64,000 nucleotides of DNA from assembly GCA_046330415.1 (NCBI GenBank), contig JAXLSW010000015.1:1-64000 (forward strand), given 5' to 3'. Each line of letters opens with the position of its first letter. The first letter of the stretch is position 1. Made by a program: the position numbers and the translations under genes. Below are positions 17,466-25,020 of the stretch, piece after piece. The stretch comes from RHKX01 sp046330415 (GTDB lineage Bacteria > Actinomycetota > Thermoleophilia > Solirubrobacterales > 70-9). Below the pieces are notes generated by a model, which saw only the letters and a program-made list of their open reading frames with translations, made no database searches and had not been told where the DNA came from.

Positions 17466-18776
17466 GTGTTCCACGACCGCGCGCGCATATTCGTCGAAGG
17501 TGGTCGCGGTGGCGACGGGGTCGTCAGCTTCCGCCGCGAGGCGCATGTCCCACGTGGCGGGCCCGACGGCGGCGACGGCGGCCGCGGTGGCGATGTCGTG
17601 CTGCTCGCCGATCCCTCCAGGCGCGACCTTGCATCGATGCGGATCTCCTCCCACCACCGGGCGGGAAAGGGCGGCCACGGCGAGGGAGCCAACCGCCACG
17701 GGGCCCGCGGCACCGACCGCGTCGTCTCGGTGCCGCCCGGAACGAGCGTCGAGGGCCTCAACGGTGAGTACTTCGATCTCGTCGAGCCCGGTCAGCGGGC
17801 GATCGTCGCAAGTGGCGGCCTCGGCGGCCACGGGAACAAGCGCTTCACCAGCTCGACCCGGCAGGCGCCCCGCTTCGCCGAGCGCGGGCTCAACGGGGAC
17901 TCCGGCTGGATCGAGCTGCACCTCCGACTGCTCGCGGATGCCGGCCTCGTCGGGCTCCCCAACGCCGGCAAGTCGTCGCTGCTGGCCCGGATCACGCGCG
18001 CGGCGCCGAAGGTGGCCAACTACCCGTTCACGACGCTCGAGCCGGTGCTCGGGACGATCGACGACGGCGAGCGCCAGCTCGTCCTGGCCGACATCCCCGG
18101 GCTGATCGAGGGCGCCGCCGACGGCGCTGGGCTCGGGCACGAGTTCCTCGCCCACGTCGAACGCTGCCGGGTTCTCGTCCATCTGCTGGAGCTAGGTCCC
18201 GGCGCCGATCCCGACGCCGCCTACCGAACGGTTCGCGCCGAGCTGTCCGCCTACGGGCACGGCCTCGCCGAGTTGCCCGAGATCGTCGTCTTGTCAAAGC
18301 GCGATCTCCTGCCCGCCGAGGATGCGGAGCTCGAGCTGGAGATGTGGCGTGAGACGCACCCCGCGCCGACGGATGCACTGCAGGCACTCTCGATCTCCTC
18401 GGCGACCGGCGCCGGGATCGACGAGCTCGTCGCCGCGATCTTCCGGGAGGTGGCTCGTGCCGACGAGGAGGGGGAGGGGGACCGCGTGGCGCCGGAAGGT
18501 CCGGCCTATGAGGCCGAGCATCGCGTCTACCGTCCTCGCGGCTCGGGTGGCTTCGAGGTTGTGATGGTTGAGGACGGGGTCTTCGCCGTCGAGGGCCGTG
18601 GCGTCGAGATGCTCGTCGAGCGTCACGACCTGAGCAACTACGAGGCGATCGGATACCTCGAGCGCCGACTGCGCGAGATCGGCGTCATCAAGGCGCTCAG
18701 GGACGCCGGGTTCGAGCCCGGCGACGAGGTTCGGATCGGCGAGCAGGCGTTCGACCTCGATCCGGGTGAGGCGTGA
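17466..18776 (+). CDS. obgE: GTPase Obg (CgtA)
   Basis: A 436-residue ribosome-assembly GTPase. The glycine-rich Obg fold fills residues 1-155 (FVEGGRGGDGVVSFRRE, GGDGGRGGDVVL). The G domain follows, with the P-loop GLPNAGKSSLL near residue 161, switch region NYPFTTLEPVLG, DIPGLIEGA and LSKRDLL. A C-terminal OCT domain ends the protein (about 345-425, VYRPRGSGGFEV), as in actinobacterial and Firmicutes Obg. The GTG at 17466 gives the standard N-terminus. A CATCCT that resembles a -10 element ends 7 bases upstream. Binding to the 50S subunit and a role in growth control are family knowledge. Confidence 0.96.
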   Translation: MFHDRARIFVEGGRGGDGVVSFRREAHVPRGGPDGGDGGRGGDVVLLADPSRRDLASMRISSHHRAGKGGHGEGANRHGARGTDRVVSVPPGTSVEGLNGEYFDLVEPGQRAIVASGGLGGHGNKRFTSSTRQAPRFAERGLNGDSGWIELHLRLLADAGLVGLPNAGKSSLLARITRAAPKVANYPFTTLEPVLGTIDDGERQLVLADIPGLIEGAADGAGLGHEFLAHVERCRVLVHLLELGPGADPDAAYRTVRAELSAYGHGLAELPEIVVLSKRDLLPAEDAELELEMWRETHPAPTDALQALSISSATGAGIDELVAAIFREVARADEEGEGDRVAPEGPAYEAEHRVYRPRGSGGFEVVMVEDGVFAVEGRGVEMLVERHDLSNYEAIGYLERRLREIGVIKALRDAGFEPGDEVRIGEQAFDLDPGEA

Positions 18777-18861
18777 ACGGCATGTGGCACCGGGTCCCGA
18801 AGACCAAGCGGTGCGCCATCCCCGCCGCAACATCCCGGCCTCTGACGGGTTGGGAGCCTCG

Positions 18862-20391
18862 ATGATGATCAGGAGACTCGTTGCTGCGGGGGCGGCTGCG
18901 CTGGCGTTCGCCTGCGGCGCCGCGCTCCCATCGGGCGCGTCGGCGGCCTCCCTCGATCAGGTCGGCGCCTACGACGAGCCGGTTTTCGTCACCTCCGACC
19001 CGGCCAACCCGGACCGCCTGTTCGTGGTGGAGCGCAAGGGGCGCATCGAGCTGACGACACCCGCTGGGACCTCGCAGTTCCTCAACATCAGCAACCTCGT
19101 CGAGAGTGGGTTCAACGAGCAGGGCCTGCTCTCGATGGCGTTCGCTCCCGACTACTCCACATCGGGGCTCTTCTACGTCTTCTACGTGCAAGCGGGCAAC
19201 GGCGCGTTGCGCGTCAGCGAGCTGCGCGCCTCCGGAGACAGCGCCGACCCATCGACGCTGCGTCCGGTGATCACGATCCCGCACCCGACTGCGCCGAACC
19301 ACAACGGCGGTCAGATCCAGTTCGGCCCCGACGGCTACCTCTACATCGGCACGGGCGACGGCGGCTTCGGCAACGACCCGTCCAACAACTCCCAGAACCT
19401 CTCGGTGCTGCTCGGCAAGCTGCTGCGGATCGATCCGCGCGGCAGCGCTCCCGGTCAGTACACGGTCCCCGCTGACAACCCGTTCGCCGCGCCGAGCGGC
19501 GGCGGTCGCTCGGAGGTGTGGAGCTACGGGTTGCGCAACCCCTACCGCTTCTCCTTCGACCGCGCGACCGGAGATCTCACGATCGGCGACGTCGGCCAGA
19601 ACCAGTACGAGGAGGTCGACTTCGCTCCCGCCCCGGCCGGCGGCCGTGGTGCCAACTTCGGCTGGCGCTGTCGCGAGGGCCTGCACCCGAACCCGGACGA
19701 CTCCATCGCCTGCGACCTGCCGGGAGCGGTCGACCCGGTGCTCGAGTACACCCATGCCGACGGCTGCGCGATCACCGGCGGCTACGTCGTCCGTGACGCC
19801 GGCCTCGATGAGCTCTACGGCCGCTACGTCTACAGCGATTACTGTGCCGGCCAGCTCCGCTCCACGACTCTGGCGCAGACTGCCGCTGCCGATGACCGGC
19901 CGCTCGGGATCACCGTCGACGGCCCCTCGAGCTTCGGCGAGGACGTGTGCGGGCGCGTCTACGTCGCCTCCCTGAACGGGCCCGTCTCGCGTTTCGTCGA
20001 CGGATCGCCCACGGACTGCACCGCCTTCGGGGGCGAGCCTCCGGTGGATCCGAGCATCGCCTGCTCGCGGCGGCTTGAAGGAACCGACGGCAAGGATCGG
20101 CTTCGCGGCGGCCAGGGTGGCGACCGCGTCCTCGGCAAGGGCGGCAACGACAAGCTGACCGGCGGCCCCGGGGACGACTGCGTGATCGGCGGGCGTGGGA
20201 GGGACAAGGTCACCGGAGGTCGCGGCAACGACCTGATGCGTGGGGGTGCCGGTGGCGACGTGATGCACGCCGGCGGCGACGGCGGTGAACGCGACCGAGT
20301 CCTCTGCGGCGGTGGGCGCGATGTCGCGGTCGTCGATCGCTACGACCGGACCCGCGGTTGCGAGCGCGTTCGCGTCGTGAAGCCCAAGTAG
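18862..20391 (+). CDS. Secreted PQQ-type sugar dehydrogenase with calcium-binding-like repeats
   Basis: A 509-residue exported protein. A signal peptide (MMIRRLVAAGAAALAFACG to the ASA-A site near residue 33) is followed by a six-bladed glucose/sorbosone dehydrogenase propeller: FVVERKGRIEL, NEQGLLSMAFAPDY, NHNGGQIQFGPDGYLYIGTG and SYGLRNPYRFSFD. From about residue 405 the sequence turns into glycine/aspartate nonapeptide-like repeats (GGQGGDRVLGKGGNDKLTGG and further copies) resembling RTX calcium-binding repeats. The family oxidises sugars with PQQ, but many relatives lack proven cofactor binding. The first of two ATGs was chosen, preceded by GGGAG. It sits alone between obgE and proB. Confidence 0.85.
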   Translation: MMIRRLVAAGAAALAFACGAALPSGASAASLDQVGAYDEPVFVTSDPANPDRLFVVERKGRIELTTPAGTSQFLNISNLVESGFNEQGLLSMAFAPDYSTSGLFYVFYVQAGNGALRVSELRASGDSADPSTLRPVITIPHPTAPNHNGGQIQFGPDGYLYIGTGDGGFGNDPSNNSQNLSVLLGKLLRIDPRGSAPGQYTVPADNPFAAPSGGGRSEVWSYGLRNPYRFSFDRATGDLTIGDVGQNQYEEVDFAPAPAGGRGANFGWRCREGLHPNPDDSIACDLPGAVDPVLEYTHADGCAITGGYVVRDAGLDELYGRYVYSDYCAGQLRSTTLAQTAAADDRPLGITVDGPSSFGEDVCGRVYVASLNGPVSRFVDGSPTDCTAFGGEPPVDPSIACSRRLEGTDGKDRLRGGQGGDRVLGKGGNDKLTGGPGDDCVIGGRGRDKVTGGRGNDLMRGGAGGDVMHAGGDGGERDRVLCGGGRDVAVVDRYDRTRGCERVRVVKPK

Positions 20392-20400
20392 AACCCGACC

Positions 20401-20406
20401 TACACT
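20401..20406 (+). promoter_or_regulatory. -10 element (TACACT) of proB, leaderless type
   Basis: TACACT ends 9 bases before the proB ATG, with no Shine-Dalgarno sequence between. Confidence 0.5.
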
Positions 20407-20415
20407 GCGGCCGTC

Positions 20416-21504
20416 ATGACCTTGGTCGTAAAGCTCGGCTCCTCGATCGTCGCCGCCGACGACGGGTCCCTGCGTTCGGATGTCCTCGATTCCGTCTGCG
20501 CGCAGGTCGCCGAGCTGCACGAGGGCGGGGAGGAGGTGATCATGGTCACCTCCGGCGCGATCGCCCGCGGTCGCCGGCTGCTCGGTCTCGCCGAGCGCCC
20601 GACCGCCGTCGATGAGCTCCAGGCCGCGTCCGCGGTCGGCCAGGGGAACCTGTTCCGCGCCTACGAGGACCGGCTCGCCGCCGGTGGCGCCCGGGCCGCG
20701 CAGGTGCTTCTGACCGCCTTCGACATGTCCGAGCGCATCAACTACCTGAACGCTCGCCAGACGCTGCAGCGGCTGATCGCCTGGCACGTCGTGCCGGTCG
20801 TCAACGAGAACGACACGACCGCAACCGACGAGATCACCTTCGGCGACAACGACTTCCTCTCCGCGCAGGTGGCGATCATGGTCGAGGCGCGCAAGCTCGT
20901 CCTGCTCACCGACCAGACCGGTCTTTACGACGCCGACCCGCGCCACAACCCAGAGGCGAGCCTCGTCTCCGAGGTCTCCGATACCGCCGAGCTCGAGACC
21001 TACGAGATCGGCTCGCGAACCTCGGCGTTCGGTTCCGGTGGAATGCGCAGCAAGGTCGTAGCCGCGCAGATGGCCAGCAACTCCGGGATCGCGGTGAGCA
21101 TCTGCGACGGCACCGCCCCGGGAACCCTGCTGGCCGCTGCGCGAGGGGAGGCGATCGGCACGTCCTTCAGGACGCACAGCGGCCGGGCGCCGAGCTTCAA
21201 GCTCTGGCTGCGGTGGTCGACGCCGGCGCGCGGCCGCATCCTCGTCGATGACGGCGCCGGCGAGGTTCTTCGTAAGCGCGGTTCTTCGCTTCTGCCGGTC
21301 GGCGTCGTCTCGGTCGAGGGCAGCTTCGCGGCGGGCGATCCGGTCGAGGTCGTCGATGGTGCCGGCGTCGTCGGCAAGGGGATCTCCGAGCACTCCTCGG
21401 AGGTGCTGATCCAGCTTCGTGGCAAGCGCAGCGACGAGGTGAAGCGGATGATGCCCGACGGTGCCGAGGAAGCGGTCCACCGGGACCGCTTCGTGCTCAC
21501 TTAG
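20416..21504 (+). CDS. proB: Glutamate 5-kinase
   Basis: A 362-residue enzyme that phosphorylates L-glutamate in the first step of proline synthesis. The amino-acid kinase domain fills the first 250 residues (LVVKLGSSIVA, MVTSGAIARGR, NENDTTATDEITFGDND, FGSGGMRSKVVAA), and a C-terminal PUA domain follows from about residue 270 (GRILVDDGAGEVL). The PUA-containing form is the usual bacterial type and is linked to proline feedback. It is followed by three 40-bp repeats and then proA, so the pathway genes are adjacent but have separate -10 elements. Confidence 0.96.
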   Translation: MTLVVKLGSSIVAADDGSLRSDVLDSVCAQVAELHEGGEEVIMVTSGAIARGRRLLGLAERPTAVDELQAASAVGQGNLFRAYEDRLAAGGARAAQVLLTAFDMSERINYLNARQTLQRLIAWHVVPVVNENDTTATDEITFGDNDFLSAQVAIMVEARKLVLLTDQTGLYDADPRHNPEASLVSEVSDTAELETYEIGSRTSAFGSGGMRSKVVAAQMASNSGIAVSICDGTAPGTLLAAARGEAIGTSFRTHSGRAPSFKLWLRWSTPARGRILVDDGAGEVLRKRGSSLLPVGVVSVEGSFAAGDPVEVVDGAGVVGKGISEHSSEVLIQLRGKRSDEVKRMMPDGAEEAVHRDRFVLT

Positions 21505-21623
21505 ATACCCGCCGCCGATCCTCAGCTCCGCGTCCGGTCGGCGGATACCCGCCGCCGATCCTCAGCTCCGCGTCCGGTCGGCGGATACCCGCCGCCGATC
21601 CTCCGCTTCGCGTCCGGTCGGCG
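21504..21623. repeat. Three tandem 40-bp repeats between proB and proA
   Basis: Units start at 21504, 21544 and 21584. The first two are identical and the third differs at two positions. Each unit begins GATACCCGCCGCCGATCCTC and ends CCGGTCGGCG. Within each unit CCGCCGA can pair with TCGGCGG of the unit end plus the next base, so the RNA could form a row of hairpins. There are no spacers, so it is not a CRISPR array. The first unit overlaps the last base of the proB stop. Confidence 0.9.
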
Positions 21624-21643
21624 GGGGTGCGGGGGCGGACGGC

Positions 21644-21649
21644 TACCCT
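21644..21649 (+). promoter_or_regulatory. -10 element (TACCCT) of proA, leaderless type
   Basis: TACCCT ends 8 bases before the proA ATG; no Shine-Dalgarno sequence is present. Confidence 0.45.
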
Positions 21650-21657
21650 TACTCGCC

Positions 21658-22923
21658 ATGGCCGTGACCACCGAATCCGTGACCGCGATCTGCCGCCGCG
21701 CCCGGGCGGCCTCCCTGCTGCTCCCGAGCGTGCCTGCGGAGGTCAAGGACGAGGCGCTTCAGATCACCGCCCGTCTGCTTCGCGAGCGCACCGCGGAGAT
21801 CCTCGATGCGAACGCGACGGACCTCGAGCGCGGCGAGGCGGCGGGCCTCGACGCCGCCCTCATCGACCGACTGCGGCTGGACGAGGCGCGGATCGAGGCG
21901 ATGGCGGTGGGCGTCGAGGCGATCATCGCCCTGCCCGATCCGGTCGGCGAGGTGATCGACCGCCGCACCATCGAGGGCGGGGTCGAGCTCGAGCACCTGC
22001 GCGTCCCGATCGGCGTCGTCGCGATCGTCTACGAGGCGCGCCCCAACGTGACCATCGATGCCGCCGCGCTATGCCTGAAGAGCGGCAACGCCGCGGTTCT
22101 CCGCGGTTCCAGCTCCGCAGCCGCGTCGAACGCGATCCTCGGCGGGATCGTCCAGGAGGCCGTTGCCGAGGTGGGCATGCCCGCCGGCACCATCGAGCTC
22201 GTCGCCGGGGGCGGTCGTGAGGAGCTCGGCGACCTGGCCCGCCAGCGCGCCCTCGTCGACCTGATCATCCCGCGCGGGGGCGAGGGCCTGAAGGCCGCAC
22301 TGGAGCAGGTTGCCGAGGTGCCCATCCTCTACGCGGCTTCGGGCAACTGCCACGTCTATATCCACGAGGATGCCGATCCCGAGATGGCGCGCCGCATCAT
22401 CCTCAACGCGAAGGTGCAGCGCCCCGGGGTCTGCAACGCGGCTGAGACCCTTCTGGTCCACAGCGCCATCGCTTCGCGGTTCCTTCCCGAGGCGCTCGGC
22501 GAGCTCAGCGAGGCGGGCGTCGAGCTCGTCGGCGACGAGGCGGCGCGCGAGGCGTCCGGAGGGGTCGAGGTCGGCCGAGCGCGGGACGAGGACTGGGACA
22601 CCGAGTACCACGCGCTGAAGCTCGCCGTCGGCGTCGTCGACTCGCTCGAGAGCGCGATCGACCACGTCAACGAGCACGGCAGCGGCCACTCCGAGGCGAT
22701 CGTCACCGCCTCACCGGAAGCCGGCGATCTCTTCGTCACCCGCGTCGACGCCGCCTGCGTCTACGTCAACGCCTCAACCCGGTTCACCGACGGTTTCGTC
22801 TTCGGGATGGGAGCCGAGATCGGCAACTCGACCCAGAAGCTCCACGCCCGCGGGCCGATCGGCCTACGTGAGCTCACCTCGACCAAGTACGTCGGGCGCG
22901 GCAGCGGCCAAGTCCGCGCGTGA
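21658..22923 (+). CDS. proA: Glutamate-5-semialdehyde dehydrogenase
   Basis: A 421-residue NADPH-dependent reductase of gamma-glutamyl phosphate, the second step of proline synthesis. The catalytic Cys is Cys259 in KVQRPGVCNAAETLL. Other family blocks are IGVVAIVYEARPNVTIDAAALC, LKSGNAAVLRGSS, DLIIPRGGEGL and FVFGMGAEIGNSTQKLHARG near the C-terminus. The ATG at 21658 gives the full N-terminal helix. It follows proB across the tandem repeats and precedes nadD by 22 bases. Confidence 0.97.
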   Translation: MAVTTESVTAICRRARAASLLLPSVPAEVKDEALQITARLLRERTAEILDANATDLERGEAAGLDAALIDRLRLDEARIEAMAVGVEAIIALPDPVGEVIDRRTIEGGVELEHLRVPIGVVAIVYEARPNVTIDAAALCLKSGNAAVLRGSSSAAASNAILGGIVQEAVAEVGMPAGTIELVAGGGREELGDLARQRALVDLIIPRGGEGLKAALEQVAEVPILYAASGNCHVYIHEDADPEMARRIILNAKVQRPGVCNAAETLLVHSAIASRFLPEALGELSEAGVELVGDEAAREASGGVEVGRARDEDWDTEYHALKLAVGVVDSLESAIDHVNEHGSGHSEAIVTASPEAGDLFVTRVDAACVYVNASTRFTDGFVFGMGAEIGNSTQKLHARGPIGLRELTSTKYVGRGSGQVRA

Positions 22924-22945
22924 CGCCTTCGCGGGCGGCCATCGC

Positions 22946-23602
22946 GTGAGCTCGATCGGTGTCCTCGGCGGCGCCTTCAACCCGCCGCACATCGGCCACC
23001 TGCTGCTCGCCAGGGAGGCGCGGGAGCAGCTCGCGCTCGATGAGGTCGTTCTGGTGCCTACCGGCGTCGCGCCGCACAAGCGGATCGACCCCGAGCCGGG
23101 ACAGGAGCTGCGGCTGGAGATGACCAGGCTCGCCGCCGCGGACGCCGGGGTCGACTCCGTCGAAACGTGGCTGACCGTCTCCGCGCTCGAGGTGGAGCGT
23201 GAGGGGCCGTCCTTCGCCTACCGTACGCTGGAGTTGCTTGCGGATGAGAGGCCTGGAAGCCAGTTGACCTTCGTCATGGGCGCCGATGCCGCCGCCGGCC
23301 TCGAAGGCTGGCGCCGTCCCGAGCGCGTCCTCGAGCTCGCCCGGGTCGCCGTCGCCGACCGGCCGGGCGCGCAGCGCGACGCTGTCGACGAGGTCGTCGA
23401 ACGGCTTGGCGACGATCGCGGCGCCCTCGCGATCGAGATGCCCCAGATCGGGATCTCCTCTTCGCTGGTGCGCGATCGCGTGGCGGCCGGGCGTTCGGTG
23501 CGCTGGCTCGTACCCGAGCCGGTCGCCGGGCTGATCGCCCAGCGCGGCCTCTACGGGAGCTCGACGAGCTCCACGGGTGCCGCGACGGAGGTTCCCCGGT
23601 GA
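22946..23602 (+). CDS. nadD: Nicotinate-nucleotide adenylyltransferase
   Basis: A 218-residue nucleotidyltransferase that makes deamido-NAD from nicotinate mononucleotide and ATP. The signature GGAFNPPHIGHLLLA stands at residue 8, VPTGVAPHK follows, FVMGADAAAGLEGW is the central block, and ISSSLVRDRV is the C-terminal ATP-binding motif. The frame is open upstream, inside proA, but GTG 22946 starts directly before the first beta strand. Its stop overlaps the GTG of rsfS (GTGA), so the two are translationally coupled, as in many genomes. Confidence 0.95.
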   Translation: MSSIGVLGGAFNPPHIGHLLLAREAREQLALDEVVLVPTGVAPHKRIDPEPGQELRLEMTRLAAADAGVDSVETWLTVSALEVEREGPSFAYRTLELLADERPGSQLTFVMGADAAAGLEGWRRPERVLELARVAVADRPGAQRDAVDEVVERLGDDRGALAIEMPQIGISSSLVRDRVAAGRSVRWLVPEPVAGLIAQRGLYGSSTSSTGAATEVPR

Positions 23603-23994
23603 CCGCGGCGGCGCTGACCCCCGAGGAGCTCGCGATCCGGATCGCCGAGCTCGCCGATTCGAAGCTCGCGAGCGACATCGTCGCGCTCGAGGTGGGCGAG
23701 ATCGTCGGCTACACGGATGTGCTGGTGATCTGCACCGCGCGCAACGAGCGCCAGGCGAAGGCGATCGCCGACGAGGTGCAGCTGCAGCTCAAGCGCGAGG
23801 AGGGTCTCCTGCCGCGCCGGACCGAGGGTCTACCCGAGGCGCGCTGGATCCTGCTCGACTACCTCGACTGCATCCTCCATGTATTCGTCCCGGAGACGCG
23901 CGAGCTCTACCGGCTGGAGCACCTCTGGGGTGAGGCTCCGCGGCTCGAGCTCGGCCTCGAGGGCGAGGCTCCGCGCGCCGTCGGCGACGCGTAG
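23599..23994 (+). CDS. rsfS: Ribosomal silencing factor RsfS
   Basis: A 131-residue protein that binds L14 on the 50S subunit and blocks subunit joining in slow growth. The family core is clear: DIVALEVGEIVGYTDVLVIC, ARNERQAKAIADEV and ARWILLDYLDCILHVF, ending before RELYRLEHLWGEAPRLEL. The GTG start overlaps the nadD stop by four bases. The C-terminal 15 residues beyond LEL are low-complexity and not conserved. NadD-RsfS is a widely kept gene pair. Confidence 0.95.
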   Translation: MTAAALTPEELAIRIAELADSKLASDIVALEVGEIVGYTDVLVICTARNERQAKAIADEVQLQLKREEGLLPRRTEGLPEARWILLDYLDCILHVFVPETRELYRLEHLWGEAPRLELGLEGEAPRAVGDA

Positions 23995-24071
23995 GCCGCG
24001 CGCCACCTTCGCGCCGATGCCGCTTCGGTCGATCTCCGCTTGCGGCCGCCGATTCCGTCCGCGATGGCCCT

Positions 24072-24077
24072 TACCTT
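24072..24077 (+). promoter_or_regulatory. -10 element (TACCTT) pointing to an ATC start codon
   Basis: TACCTT ends 6 bases before an in-frame ATC at 24084 of the DivIVA-like gene. The layout matches the leaderless -10 elements of this genome, but no canonical start codon lies at the expected place. Confidence 0.3.
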
Positions 24078-24134
24078 CGCGCCATCGCCCAGGGAAGATT
24101 CAGGAGATCTCTGCTCGGCTACCGCACCCGCGAG

Positions 24135-24896
24135 GTGGAGGGCGCCATCGACGCGCTCGAGTCCGAGCTCGGAAAGCGCTGTGAGGAGCTGCGCGCACGC
24201 GAGGCCGAGGTCGATCGCCTCAGCTTCGAGGCGCAGGAGCTCCGCAGCGGGATCTCCCAGAGCCACCGGGAGTCCGACGCGCTCCGGCGTGACCTCTTGC
24301 GCACCCGCGAGCTTGCCGCCGAGCAGGCCGAGGGCCTCGCTGCAGTCGGGCGCCAGCTCGACGAGCTGCGCACGACTGCGCGCGGCCAGGCGACCCGGAT
24401 GCGGCTGCGCGCGCTGCGTGAGGCCGCTTTGCTCAGCGCTGCGGCGACCGAGGCCGCGGCGAACCCCGAGATCAGGGGGGAGCGGCATGAGCGTCTGCTC
24501 GCGGCTCTCGAGGAGGCGATCGAGCGGGTCTCCTCCGACTGGGAGCCGGAGGAGCTCGACGCCGAGGGAGCCCGGACCGCGGCCGCCGCGGCCGCGGCCA
24601 CGGAGGCGGTCAACACGGTCCGCGCCGGGGCGAGGGCTGAGCGGCGGCGCGTGAGCGTCGACGTTGGTCCCTTCGCTGACTTCTCCCAGCTCGTCCGCTT
24701 CGAGGACGCAGCAAACGCGATCGGCGCGACCGGCGACATCTCCATCAAGCGGTTCTCGGAGGGGAGGGCGCGAATCGACGTCGCGCTCAGCGAACCGGTG
24801 GACCTCCTGCGCGAGCTCGAGGAGCGCTGCGATCTCGAGTTCAAGGTCCGCTCGGCGGCCGACGACGAGATCGTGCTCGATGTCGACGGCGAGTAA
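24135..24896 (+). CDS. DivIVA-like coiled-coil protein
   Basis: At least 253 residues. A long coiled coil (about 1-100, rich in Glu, Arg and Leu) is followed by an Ala-rich helix and a C-terminal alpha/beta domain (about 172-250, VGPFADFSQLVRFEDAANAI onward) of a ferredoxin-like pattern. GTG 24135 is the first canonical start. However, the same frame is open from 23934, and the 17 codons before it read AQGRFRRSLLGYRTRE after an ATC, which restores a DivIVA-type N-terminus (GYxxxEV). The true start may therefore be ATC 24084, giving 270 residues. DivIVA proteins bind curved membrane and organise growth zones; this role is inferred. Confidence 0.7.
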   Translation: MEGAIDALESELGKRCEELRAREAEVDRLSFEAQELRSGISQSHRESDALRRDLLRTRELAAEQAEGLAAVGRQLDELRTTARGQATRMRLRALREAALLSAAATEAAANPEIRGERHERLLAALEEAIERVSSDWEPEELDAEGARTAAAAAAATEAVNTVRAGARAERRRVSVDVGPFADFSQLVRFEDAANAIGATGDISIKRFSEGRARIDVALSEPVDLLRELEERCDLEFKVRSAADDEIVLDVDGE

Positions 24897-25020
24897 ATAG
24901 CCGCAAACGAGGGCTTTTTCGAAGTGGTGGCGCACGCCGCCTGAGGATCTGGCACATTGCCGCGATCGTTTACGGCTTGGGGGGGCCGTTCAGGCAACAA
25001 CTCGTTCAAAGGTTGGGTTT

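Noticed and set aside
18697..21480. 927-codon minus-strand frame across the sugar dehydrogenase and proB
   Set aside because: Antisense shadow; its size reflects codon bias, and no domain is recognisable.
21504..21623. CRISPR array
   Set aside because: Units are directly adjacent without spacers, and no cas gene is nearby.
24897..24925. Intrinsic terminator before the TTTTT run after the DivIVA-like gene
   Set aside because: Only about three base pairs of stem can form before the T-run.
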